DNA of 6,296 bases, from contig JAJRYW010000147.1 in assembly GCA_024275555.1 (NCBI GenBank), forward strand, positions 1-6,296. The letters are read 5' to 3'. A program made the position numbers and the translations under genes. Positions within the stretch are counted from its first letter, which is position 1, and the number at the start of each line of letters is the position of its first letter. The stretch is from Calditrichota bacterium (GTDB lineage Bacteria > Calditrichota > Calditrichia > RBG-13-44-9 > J075). The notes beneath the pieces are model-generated. The model was given only the letters and a program-made list of their open reading frames with translations, had not been told where the DNA came from and did not search any database. This document shows positions 1 through 5,398 of the stretch, one piece after another.

Positions 1-474
1 CACAGTTCTACTTCTTACATCGACACGGATTATTCCAAAACCGGCGGCTATACACATGACCTGCTCAGTTATGACGTTCGGGCATATTATTCGGTAGAGG
101 GTACCTCGGCAGATCCAAGTTGGTATTCGATTTATGGGAGACTCCTTTTTAAATCGGATTCAACCGGCTATGACAGTTTGTCCACGGGGAACTTCCCCAA
201 AGACTTTACAGTTACAAACTATCCCAACCCGTTTAACCTCTCAACCACCATTCGATACTATCTGCCGGAGGCCAGCGCCGTAAGCATAGTAATTTATGAT
301 ATTCAAGGCCGTGCTGTCAAAATTTTTGATGAAGGTTTCCAGGGAAATGGCTGGCATTCTGCTCGCTGGGCTGGTCTTAGTGAAAATGGAAATGCAGTGG
401 CCTCGGGAGCATATTGGATGAGCATCGAAGCAGGAAAGCATAAAGCAATCCGGAAACTGCTTCTTCTGAAATAA
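1..474 (+). CDS. Secreted protein, C-terminal fragment with T9SS type A (FlgD-like) sorting domain
   Basis: The frame is open from the first base, so this is the last 157 residues of a longer protein whose start lies outside the window. Residues 1-50 resemble the end of a fibronectin type III-like domain (YDVRAYYSVEG followed by a Ser/Pro turn). Residues 74-157 are a FlgD-Ig-like sorting domain: YPNPFN at 74-79, TTIRYYLP at 82-89, IYDIQGR at 98-104, a Gly-rich turn with a Trp pair, then SGAYW and a Lys-rich end (AIRKLLLLK). In this family the domain directs a Sec-exported protein through the type IX secretion system to the cell surface or medium. The catalytic or adhesive part is not visible, so substrate and activity cannot be named. 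A hairpin terminator follows 20 bp after the stop. Confidence is high for the domain; function beyond surface export is unknown. Confidence 0.88.
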   Translation, partial: HSSTSYIDTDYSKTGGYTHDLLSYDVRAYYSVEGTSADPSWYSIYGRLLFKSDSTGYDSLSTGNFPKDFTVTNYPNPFNLSTTIRYYLPEASAVSIVIYDIQGRAVKIFDEGFQGNGWHSARWAGLSENGNAVASGAYWMSIEAGKHKAIRKLLLLK

Positions 475-494
475 TTTAATTGTTATCATATCAA

Positions 495-524
495 TGCCCG
501 GTGTAGTTTGCTCCGGGCACTTTT
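495..524 (+). terminator. Intrinsic terminator after the sorting-domain gene
   Basis: A perfect 7-bp stem, TGCCCGG (495-501) with CCGGGCA (513-519), encloses an 11-nt loop and is followed by CTTTT. It starts 20 bp after the stop codon of the upstream gene on the same strand. The T run is short, so termination may be moderate. Confidence 0.6.
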
Positions 525-530
525 CATATT

Positions 531-740
531 GCCTCTCCTGCCTGGCTTGCCCCGGCATCCGCGCCTCGTTGCACCGCGGCGCTTCCCGCAGGCCGGGGCG
601 GAGCCCCTGAGTCCCCATAGGGGTAAACAAGCCCAGGGTGACATGTTCGCTGTCATGCCGGGCAGCGACCCGTCCATCCTCACCTCGCCGAACCGTTGCG
701 CTTCCAACTTTCCCCGCGTGAAAATGACAGTAGCACCCAA
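531..740. repeat. GC-rich structured intergenic block, probable dispersed repeat
   Basis: This stretch is much richer in GC than the AT-rich sequence on either side and carries several inverted repeats. GCCCCGGC (549-556) pairs with GCCGGGGC (592-599), and nested inside it GCGCC (561-565) pairs with GGCGC (578-582). CCCC-ATA-GGGG forms a tight hairpin at 613-623. TGACA (639-643) pairs with TGTCA (651-655). CTGTCAT (650-656) also pairs at distance with ATGACAG (724-730), and GGGTG (636-640) with CACCC (734-738). Open frames across it, on both strands, have Arg/Pro/Gly-rich low-complexity translations and no good start signal, so I regard it as non-coding. The architecture resembles the folded interspersed repeats common in repeat-rich genomes. 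That it is repeated elsewhere in the genome is inferred, since only one copy is in view. Confidence 0.5.
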
Positions 741-868
741 GACCATTTTTTCTAATTGTATTAACTTCCAAAATTTCTTTAATTTATGGCGATTGTCAAC
801 ATCGTATCACCCAACACCTACGAAGTATTTTTCGCTTAAGTTCATCAATCGATGCCGAAAGGGTTCAT

Positions 869-1471
869 GTGGATTTTGTTCAGTATCTTCCCCCGGTTTT
901 AGCTAATTCTGCGGCGTTGCTCCCGTTTTTGATTAAAGAATCTCCGATCAGCTTCCCGGAGAAGCTCAAAAAACTGGCCCTGGCCATGTACACCATCATC
1001 ATCTGGGTGGGCTATTTTATTACCCTGGTGATCGGCCGCCAACTGTTTTACCTGGAAAGCCTGACCATCCTGCTGCTAATCATTAGTTTTGTCTTTTTCC
1101 TGCTGGTTCTGCGCAACATCGTGCGTGACGACAGCCCCATTTCCAAAGCCTCGCTCTACTACATGCTGGCCCTCCTGTTCGTGTCGATGGGATTTACCAA
1201 CTACAGCGCCCCCTCCAATCAGGTGATCATCCTGCTGCCCCGCAGCGGGGTTCAGGAGGTATATGTGGAAGACCAGAGCGGGGTGCGGATTAACCTGAAT
1301 TACCGGCGTGGGTGGCTGGAAACCGGGATAATCTTAGATAAAAATCGTTTCGAAAACATCCGCAGCATTGCTATCAACACTTCCGAAAACGGGGAACGCG
1401 TCTACTTCCGCGACCAACTGATACAAGCCAATCAACGAGGATTTGGGGAATTGTATGACTTTTCCAACTAA
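869..1471 (+). CDS. Unrecognised inner-membrane protein, first gene of an envelope cassette
   Basis: The product is 200 residues. The GTG start is chosen because GAAAGGG (857-863) lies 5 bp upstream; the frame is open further upstream, but that translation does not look like protein. Residues 1-35 are amphipathic. Three hydrophobic segments follow, at about 36-56, 62-84 and 95-113. Charged residues around 85-94 (RNIVRDD) separate the second and third. The last 87 residues are soluble, with beta-like stretches (QVIILLPRSGVQEVYVED, GVRINLNYRRGW) ending in GELYDFSN. The likely topology is three membrane helices plus a C-terminal soluble domain, whose side of the membrane is uncertain. The stop overlaps the next gene by 17 bp, indicating translational coupling. 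I do not recognise the family and no catalytic motif is visible. Confidence 0.75.
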   Translation: MDFVQYLPPVLANSAALLPFLIKESPISFPEKLKKLALAMYTIIIWVGYFITLVIGRQLFYLESLTILLLIISFVFFLLVLRNIVRDDSPISKASLYYMLALLFVSMGFTNYSAPSNQVIILLPRSGVQEVYVEDQSGVRINLNYRRGWLETGIILDKNRFENIRSIAINTSENGERVYFRDQLIQANQRGFGELYDFSN

Positions 1472-2531
1472 ACTTCCTGCTCCGCCGCACACCGGAAAAA
1501 ATCCAGTTGCCATCTTCATCGGCCTGCTCCTGCTGATCATGTCTGCCGGTCCCCTTCAGGCGGAAATTCGCGGCACGGTGATCCGGGGGAATTACCGGCC
1601 GGTCGGTTACGCCCAGCACTACCAGATTTTCGAAATCATGGCCTACGACCCGGAAAGCGGCAACACTTACAACGGCGAGTTGGATCAATTGGGGAATTTC
1701 ACCATCTTCGGGCTGAATCAGCAACAGCAGGTGAAGTTGAGTTGGGTAAGCAACCAGCCGCTGCGCCAGTTTGCCCTCTGGCCGCTGAGCTACACACCCT
1801 CGCCGGGGGCAATTTCTTACCGCAACTGCTTCCGGTTTAAGAAGATCAATGACATCTACTTCATCGAAAAACAAAACATTCTCAACCTTATCAACGAAGG
1901 AAATTTTTCCGGCGCAGATGAGCGACTGAAACAACTGGAAAAGTTATACGAGTTCACCCGTGGGGAAGACGGCGCGTTGTCGGATAAAATTCTCACTTTC
2001 AAGTTTAAAATTTTGCAGGAGATGACGGTTGCCGCCTCAAATTTTCGCAGCCTGGGCCGCAGCCGGGTCAGCGATGACATGATTGCCCGGGAACGGGAAT
2101 GGTACAAAAAGATGACCCTGGTCGCCAATCCCGTCGCCACCCGGAAGCGCTTTTACCGGGTGATTATCAGCTTAAACGCCTGGGCAAATTTTTCCCGGGA
2201 AGCCTACCGGAAACGCCTGGCCGCCTGGCCTTCCAGGTCGCTGGATTCCGGGGGCCTCGACATGTTTTACCGGGAAAAGGAAACCTACCTTGAGTGGATG
2301 GCGGAGGATGTTCAGTTTACGTTGAATCGCCTCGCTCAACCGCAATGCGACACCTTCATGGAACAGTTAGGTCTCCCGGAGCGCCTGGACTTGTTATCCG
2401 AGGGTCAGCGAAAGGCCTGGAAAAAGCGCCGGGACCTACTGGCGAAAGAGGCCGACAAGGTGAATCTCAACAAACTGATGAACCTGCTCAGCGCCCTGGA
2501 CGCCCTGCGCGCCCTGGCAGTGCAGGAATAA
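1455..2531 (+). CDS. Unrecognised exported protein with N-terminal beta domain and helical C-terminal part
   Basis: The product is 358 residues from the ATG at 1455. An in-frame TTG at 1443 is possible, but the ATG gives a cleaner signal peptide and has GGGGAA at 1445-1450 just upstream. Residues 15-36 form a Sec signal peptide: Lys-15, then a hydrophobic core (VAIFIGLLLLIM), with probable cleavage after LQA at residue 36. Residues 37-100 look like a small beta sandwich (RGTVIRG, then YNGELDQLGNFTIFGL), reminiscent of carboxypeptidase-regulatory-like domains, though this is only a resemblance. From about 130 onward it is mostly helical and rich in Lys, Arg and Glu, with coiled-coil-like runs at 150-170 and 315-357. 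It has two cysteines (125 and 298) and no lipobox. Predicted location is the periplasm or the outer membrane's inner face. It overlaps the membrane-protein gene upstream. Function is unknown. Confidence 0.8.
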   Translation: MTFPTKLPAPPHTGKNPVAIFIGLLLLIMSAGPLQAEIRGTVIRGNYRPVGYAQHYQIFEIMAYDPESGNTYNGELDQLGNFTIFGLNQQQQVKLSWVSNQPLRQFALWPLSYTPSPGAISYRNCFRFKKINDIYFIEKQNILNLINEGNFSGADERLKQLEKLYEFTRGEDGALSDKILTFKFKILQEMTVAASNFRSLGRSRVSDDMIAREREWYKKMTLVANPVATRKRFYRVIISLNAWANFSREAYRKRLAAWPSRSLDSGGLDMFYREKETYLEWMAEDVQFTLNRLAQPQCDTFMEQLGLPERLDLLSEGQRKAWKKRRDLLAKEADKVNLNKLMNLLSALDALRALAVQE

Positions 2532-2544
2532 TTCCCCGCAGTAG

Positions 2545-2567
2545 CGTAATCCCACTTACGTATTTTT
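2545..2567 (+). terminator. Weak terminator-like hairpin between cassette genes
   Basis: CGTAA (2545-2549) pairs with TTACG (2556-2560) around a 6-nt loop and is followed by TATTTTTT. The stem is only 5 bp and AT-rich, so it may merely attenuate transcription into the lipoprotein gene 74 bp further on. Confidence 0.3.
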
Positions 2568-2624
2568 TCGTACCAACACCGTAGATTGGCCCGCATCTTC
2601 AGAATCATTGTTCATCCCCCAAAA

Positions 2625-2630
2625 AAGGAG
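2625..2630 (+). promoter_or_regulatory. Ribosome binding site that fixes the lipoprotein start
   Basis: AAGGAG lies 4 bp before the ATG at 2635. It is the strongest Shine-Dalgarno in the window and decides against the in-frame TTG at 2608. Confidence 0.75.
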
Positions 2631-2634
2631 TCGT

Positions 2635-3234
2635 ATGCGATCGACCGTGTTGTTCCTGATCACCCTGGCAGTTCTCTTCCTGAGCGCCTGCAGCCAGTCT
2701 TTTAAACTAAAACAAGAAGCTCACATCGATGCGATCGCCCTCTGCCCCCAATACCAGGATTACCTGGATGAAGACGTGCACCTGGCCCTGCAGGAGCTGA
2801 TTCAGGAGATCATCCGCGACTACCCGGGACAAATCCAGTTAACAGAATGCCAGCCGGATGCGTCTCACAAATTGAATATTTATTTTGAAGTCACCGATCT
2901 CTCCGGAAAAAAAGAACGGGTGAAATCGATCATCATTTCTACGCTGGGAACCGCGCTGCCGATCTACCTGATCCTGATCAACAGCCCAATCTGGTTTCCG
3001 ATCTGGGTGTTCCCCTGGAATACCACTGTTTACAAAATGGATTTGGATTCCGACGCCGAAGCGGAGCAGCGCTTAATTCGCAATCAGGCCAGAACGCTCA
3101 ATCTTTCCGGCAACCGCCTCCGGCAAATTGAGCGGCAGAAAAAGAAGATCAAAAAGCAGGTTTATAAAATTTTGAGGAACCTGGAAGAACAGCAGGTGAA
3201 GGGCAACATTCCGGTTCTTTCCCCGACGGGATGA
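2635..3234 (+). CDS. Unrecognised lipoprotein with hydrophobic hairpin and C-terminal coiled coil
   Basis: The product is 199 residues. The first 18 form a lipoprotein signal peptide (MRSTVLFLITLAVLFLSA) with lipobox LSAC and lipidated Cys-19. Ser at +2 would suit outer-membrane sorting by the E. coli rule, which may not hold in this lineage. Residues 30-88 alternate helix and strand (ALQELIQEIIRDYP, then HKLNIYFEVTDL). Residues 98-128 are strongly hydrophobic with many Pro and Trp (LPIYLILINSPIW, WVFPW), enough for a membrane hairpin or a buried core. Residues 140-187 are charged and likely coiled coil (AEAEQRLIR through KKKIKKQVYKIL). Cysteines at 37 and 72 could pair. It sits 103 bp after the exported-protein gene on the same strand. 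A decayed partial copy of its middle, codons roughly 118-149, occurs at 4205-4299. The family is not recognised; a structural envelope role is only an inference. Confidence 0.8.
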   Translation: MRSTVLFLITLAVLFLSACSQSFKLKQEAHIDAIALCPQYQDYLDEDVHLALQELIQEIIRDYPGQIQLTECQPDASHKLNIYFEVTDLSGKKERVKSIIISTLGTALPIYLILINSPIWFPIWVFPWNTTVYKMDLDSDAEAEQRLIRNQARTLNLSGNRLRQIERQKKKIKKQVYKILRNLEEQQVKGNIPVLSPTG

Positions 3235-3500
3235 ACGGGCGGGTTAACTCCCTGGTAAAACACTTTTCCCCTGCCAGCCGAGGTGAACGATAGTCATACC
3301 GCTTTCCAGCGGCCGGCTGGTGTTTCAAAATTTGTGGGGTTCTCGGCTTCTCCCGACTCCAGGATAGAATTTCGGACTGTCCAACTCTAACGGAAGCATA
3401 TCGACGCCTGCTAAGCGGAAATAAGCTTCGAGCGAGAGCCAAATCGCTCCGCCGCATCTTCCACTCCAGATTGATGCACAGTTTTCGGAGCAAAATCAGC

Positions 3501-3550
3501 GCTTTTAAATAATGACTCCAGTCTATGAGCAGGCTTTTAAATGTCCAGTC
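3501..3550. repeat. Imperfect direct repeat pair
   Basis: GCTTTTAAAT occurs at 3501-3510 and 3533-3542, and TCCAGTC occurs at 3517-3523 and 3544-3550. The two units share order and orientation and differ by five extra bases in the middle of the first one. This looks like a local tandem duplication. Confidence 0.5.
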
Positions 3551-3562
3551 GCCGGAATGATG
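3549..3562 (+). repeat. Left arm of a 14-bp inverted repeat
   Basis: TCGCCGGAATGATG here is the exact reverse complement of 4399-4412. The pair brackets the - strand lipoprotein gene and the decayed gene fragment, 864 bp end to end. Confidence 0.45.
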
Positions 3563-3596
3563 ATCGTCGTTTTGCCTGAAACCCGGGCTTCAATAA

Positions 3597-4034
3597 TTAA
3601 TCAATCTTACTGAGTCGCCAGGTCCCGGTCCGAATTATTTGCGGGTTTGAAGGGCCGACCTCAAACTGCTTATAAGTACCCTCAAGCGTCGTTGCCGTTT
3701 TCAGAATTCCTTCAACATGGAATTCTTCTTTTGTAACCACGGGTGTTCGGTAGAGAGCAATGGATAAATTATTTTCTCCCCGCGCGCCATTCATTATTTT
3801 GTAAACAAGCTCCCGGGAATCAATAGTAAGATTTGCATCACCTGTTATGAAGATGGCGCCTTCGAAGGGCACTTCTTCAAATTCAATCTGCATTGGGATT
3901 TCGCCAAGATTACCTTGCCATGTACCGATAAAAGAATTGGGATACTCAGGGGTTGCGTTCTCTATTGTCTTCTCACAACCAATCATTAATAATGTAAAGA
4001 TGAATACACACTGGAGAGGCTTGAACTTTTTCAT
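3597..4034 (-). CDS. Small lipocalin-like lipoprotein
   Basis: The product is 145 residues from the ATG at 4034. An in-frame ATG at 4046 is possible, but only the inner one has a Shine-Dalgarno-like sequence (GGGTGAT) just upstream, and it gives a normal lipoprotein signal: MKKFKPLQCVFIFTLLMIG, then Cys-20 in the lipobox MIGC. The mature part is about 125 residues and mostly beta. It opens with SFIGTWQGNLG (GTWQG at 37-41), has alternating strands such as MQIEFEEVPFEGAIF, carries LEGTY at 117-121, and ends with RTGTWRLSKID. A first-strand GTW.G, an internal LEGTY and a closing GTWRL are typical of small lipocalin-like or calycin-like lipoproteins of FCB bacteria. The ligand is unknown. It stands alone, convergent with the lipoprotein gene at 2635-3234. 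Membrane anchoring is well supported; the fold is inferred. Confidence 0.8.
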   Translation of the reverse strand: MKKFKPLQCVFIFTLLMIGCEKTIENATPEYPNSFIGTWQGNLGEIPMQIEFEEVPFEGAIFITGDANLTIDSRELVYKIMNGARGENNLSIALYRTPVVTKEEFHVEGILKTATTLEGTYKQFEVGPSNPQIIRTGTWRLSKID

Positions 4035-4146
4035 TTTATCACCCATTATTCTGTTGAGACAACCAAAAAACCTGTCAATTGCGATAACACTCTATTAAAA
4101 GGGACTTCCTGTCCGAGATTATAATTTATGGGCCTTTGTCTTCAAG

Positions 4147-4186
4147 ATAGGGCTGCCGGAGCAAATGTGCAAATAAAAATTACCGG
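4147..4186 (+). repeat. Copy 1 of a 40-bp intergenic repeat
   Basis: This segment aligns with 5358-5398 at about 35 of 41 columns: shared ATAGGG, TGCCG, AATGTGCAAAT and CCGG blocks, five substitutions and one single-base gap. Similarity may continue weakly for about 50 bp to the right in both copies. Both copies lie in non-coding DNA on the same strand. Confidence 0.6.
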
Positions 4187-4204
4187 GCCTGTTCTTGCGG
4201 ATGA

Positions 4205-4299
4205 CAATGCTTATTTACGATCCGGATGTTTCCCGGGAATACCCAGCCTGCAAAACAGATTCGGATTCCGACGCCGAAGCGGAGCAGCGCTTAATTCGC
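4205..4299 (+). pseudogene. Decayed partial copy of the cassette lipoprotein gene
   Basis: This stretch is a relic of the middle of the gene at 2635-3234 (aligned there to about 2986-3081). The last 37 bases (4263-4299) are identical to 3045-3081, and 4249-4299 matches 3031-3081 at 47 of 51 positions with transitions only. Further left, 4219-4243 matches 3000-3024 at 21 of 25. Translated, frame 2 from 4205 gives FTIRMFPGNT against FPIWVFPWNT in the intact gene. A one-base deletion just after AATACC then shifts the frame, and frame 1 continues with KTDSDSDAEAEQRLIR against KMDLDSDAEAEQRLIR. Homology stops sharply after 4299. A stop (TGA at 4202) precedes the fragment, and there is no signal peptide or C-terminal coiled coil. 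It cannot make a functional product. Confidence 0.85.
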
Positions 4300-4440
4300 G
4301 GGCCATCGGGCTGGCATGATGACAATATAATTCCGAGTGTTCGACCGTAATTATAGCAGGTCACTACTGCTATGACATTGGGGCCTTGAACTGTCAACCA
4401 TCATTCCGGCGATGGCTTGCTACAGGAATATCCAAAAAAG
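4300..4440. other. Non-coding gap with short hairpin
   Basis: Nothing gene-like is seen between the decayed fragment and the bacteriohemerythrin stop. CCATC (4398-4402) and GATGG (4411-4415) can form a small hairpin, which overlaps the right arm of the 14-bp inverted repeat. It could be part of the 3' end of the bacteriohemerythrin transcript, but no T run follows on the - strand. Confidence 0.35.
4399..4412 (-). repeat. Right arm of a 14-bp inverted repeat
   Basis: Read on the - strand this is the same 14 bases as 3549-3562. Matching is patchy for the next few bases to the inside and lost on the outside. Confidence 0.45.
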
Positions 4441-4848
4441 TTATTTAAGTCCTTTCTCATTGAAGAACGATTTATACTTCATGTCTGATTTCAGGATATG
4501 ATTTATTAGCCAATTCTTTAAGTATGAGAGTATTTCCGTTGGAATAGTTTCCTTATAGGCCATAGTATCCATGCAGAAAGCAACTGTTCTTTTTTTGAAT
4601 TCCGTGTGCTTTTCTTTATGCAGAGAATATTCCGGATAATCGTAATCTCTCATATATTGTTCTTCCGTTTTAAAATGATACACTGCGTATTGGGTCATTT
4701 TAGTCAAAATATCCGAGATTGTTTCCGAATCGACTTTTGCGTCCTTCATTTCGATCAGTTCATTGATCATCCTGATTAGTTCCTTGTGTTGCGCATCAAT
4801 CTCGCGGATACCGACACTGAAGCTTTCATTCCAAATTATCTTTTCCAT
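4441..4848 (-). CDS. Bacteriohemerythrin (diiron oxygen-binding protein)
   Basis: The product is 135 residues, the usual size of a stand-alone bacteriohemerythrin. All seven ligands of the non-heme diiron centre are present: His-21 (IDAQHKEL), His-58 and Glu-62 (HFKTE), His-77 and His-81 (HKEKH), and His-117 and Asp-122 (HILKSD). The early Trp-6 (IIWNESFSVGI) is also typical. The family folds as a four-helix bundle in the cytoplasm that reversibly binds oxygen. Roles shown or proposed for members are oxygen storage, delivery and sensing in microaerobic cells; which applies here is not visible. The ATG start is supported by AAGGA 7 bp upstream. The leader before it is A-rich on the coding strand, in line with poor dependence on strong Shine-Dalgarno sites in Bacteroidota-type bacteria. 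It has no close operon partner. Confidence 0.97.
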   Translation of the reverse strand: MEKIIWNESFSVGIREIDAQHKELIRMINELIEMKDAKVDSETISDILTKMTQYAVYHFKTEEQYMRDYDYPEYSLHKEKHTEFKKRTVAFCMDTMAYKETIPTEILSYLKNWLINHILKSDMKYKSFFNEKGLK

Positions 4849-4855
4849 GCAGAGA

Positions 4856-4875
4856 TCCTTTTTTTTTGTTTTTTG
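4856..4875 (-). promoter_or_regulatory. A-rich leader and ribosome binding site of bacteriohemerythrin
   Basis: On the coding strand the message has two A runs (six and nine bases, broken by one C) leading into AAGGA at 4856-4860, which is 7 bp before the ATG. A-rich leaders favour initiation in many FCB bacteria. Confidence 0.55.
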
Positions 4876-4924
4876 TCTATATCTGGATTGATTTTGAGAA
4901 AGTGCATAACTTCTTGTTCATTAA

Positions 4925-4968
4925 CCCCTTCTCCCGTCCGCAGAGAGGTTTGGAGTGAGGTTGAAAAT
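4925..4968 (-). repeat. REP-like element, copy in - orientation
   Basis: Read on the - strand it starts TTTTCAACCTCACTCC and runs into a hairpin-forming part: CCTTCTC (4927-4933) against GAGAGG (4943-4948) with one bulge. It matches the element at 5012-5056 in order and content, 12 of 16 over the leading block with transitions only. Confidence 0.5.
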
Positions 4969-5011
4969 TAGCAAGAAACACACACTCGGGCCGTATTAAA
5001 CCTTTTCGCGT

Positions 5012-5056
5012 TTTTTGACCTCGCCCCCATCCCCTCTACAAAAAAGTAAGGGGAGC
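5012..5056 (+). repeat. REP-like element, copy in + orientation
   Basis: It begins TTTTTGACCTCGCCCC and ends in a strong hairpin: TCCCCT (5030-5035) with AGGGGA (5049-5054), extended by TAC/GTA after one bulged C, around a loop of six A. The layout of a CCTC-CCCC head followed by a CCCCTCT/AGGGG hairpin is common to REP-type intergenic elements. Together with 4925-4968 it forms a facing pair 43 bp apart. Confidence 0.55.
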
Positions 5057-5148
5057 TTAAAGTTATAATTTGCAGACTCTTATTCAACTTCCAAAAGGAG
5101 AATAAGCGACAGGGCTATTGAACAAATTCAACACTCGTTTGTGAACGC

Positions 5149-5175
5149 AACAAAGGATTATTGTAATCTTTTGTT
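5149..5175. other. 12-bp AT-rich hairpin of unknown role
   Basis: AACAAAGGATTA (5149-5160) pairs with TAATCTTTTGTT (5164-5175) around a TTG loop, with a single G-T pair. It is far from any gene end on either strand, so it is not readily explained as a terminator. Confidence 0.5.
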
Positions 5176-5239
5176 TGAGATGTGACTTCCGCTGCACCTA
5201 AATCAATCTATCACAAGAAACGTTCTCTCCGGCAGGTGT

Positions 5240-5257
5240 AAAGTAAGGGCGCTTAAA
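5240..5257 (+). repeat. Partial copy of the REP-like element's right end
   Basis: AAAGTAAGGGCGCTTAAA here resembles the 3' arm and tail of the element at 5012-5056 (AAAGTAAGGGGAGCTTAAA), but no matching left arm is present. Confidence 0.35.
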
Positions 5258-5357
5258 TATTTTGATACTAACTTCTTGTTAAATCCTTAAAAAACAATAT
5301 ACCAATTATTTTAAAATATAGGCCGCCTACTTATACTCTAAATAATTTTGATTTAAT

Positions 5358-5398
5358 ATAGGGATGCCGAAGAAAATGTGCAAATTAAAAGTTGCCGG
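5358..5398 (+). repeat. Copy 2 of a 40-bp intergenic repeat
   Basis: This is the partner of 4147-4186. Its right end enters the stem of the terminator hairpin at 5387-5409; the first copy has lost that hairpin. Confidence 0.6.

Larger units (their letters stand above)
3235..3596. other. Non-coding spacer between convergent genes
   Basis: I see no gene here. It lies between the 3' ends of the + strand lipoprotein gene and the - strand lipoprotein gene. A two-level fold is possible: CCAGCCG (3274-3280) pairs with CGGCTGG (3314-3320), and CCGCT (3299-3303) with AGCGG (3308-3312) lies inside it. There is no T run after the fold, so it is not a clear terminator. A near-perfect palindrome, TGAAACCCGGGCTTCA, sits at 3577-3592 just past the stop of the - strand gene and could help end its transcript. 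A - strand open frame over 3149-3493 has a low-complexity Arg/Ser/Pro-rich translation and is rejected as a gene. Confidence 0.5.

Noticed and set aside
241..771. Open frame of 176 codons on the - strand
   Set aside because: It runs antisense through the sorting-domain gene and the GC-rich foldback block, and its translation has no domain or plausible start site.
786..839. 17-codon reading frame starting ATGGCG before the membrane-protein gene
   Set aside because: There is no ribosome binding site and no evidence of a leader peptide function such as runs of one amino acid.
508..906. Open frame of 132 codons on the + strand across the GC-rich block
   Set aside because: The translation is Pro/Arg-rich and low in complexity, no Shine-Dalgarno precedes it, and it overlaps the better-supported start at 869.
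1374..1934. Open frame on the - strand opposite the membrane and exported protein genes
   Set aside because: It is an antisense shadow of two genes whose own frames have membrane segments, a signal peptide and coupling.
3149..3493. 114-codon open frame on the - strand in the convergent spacer
   Set aside because: It overlaps the end of the + strand lipoprotein gene, is Arg/Ser/Pro-rich and shows no recognisable domain or ribosome binding site.
4073..4078. TTGACA on the - strand as a -35 box for the small lipoprotein gene
   Set aside because: No acceptable -10 box lies 16-18 bp downstream; the nearest AT-rich hexamer is 20 bp away and would leave almost no leader.
4128..4319. 63-codon open frame on the + strand over the gene relic
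   Set aside because: It reads the relic in a frame different from the ones that match the intact lipoprotein, so it is accidental.
4907..5280. 12-bp direct match TAACTTCTTGTT at 4907-4918 and 5269-5280
   Set aside because: It is short and AT-rich with little similarity around it, so chance is a sufficient explanation.
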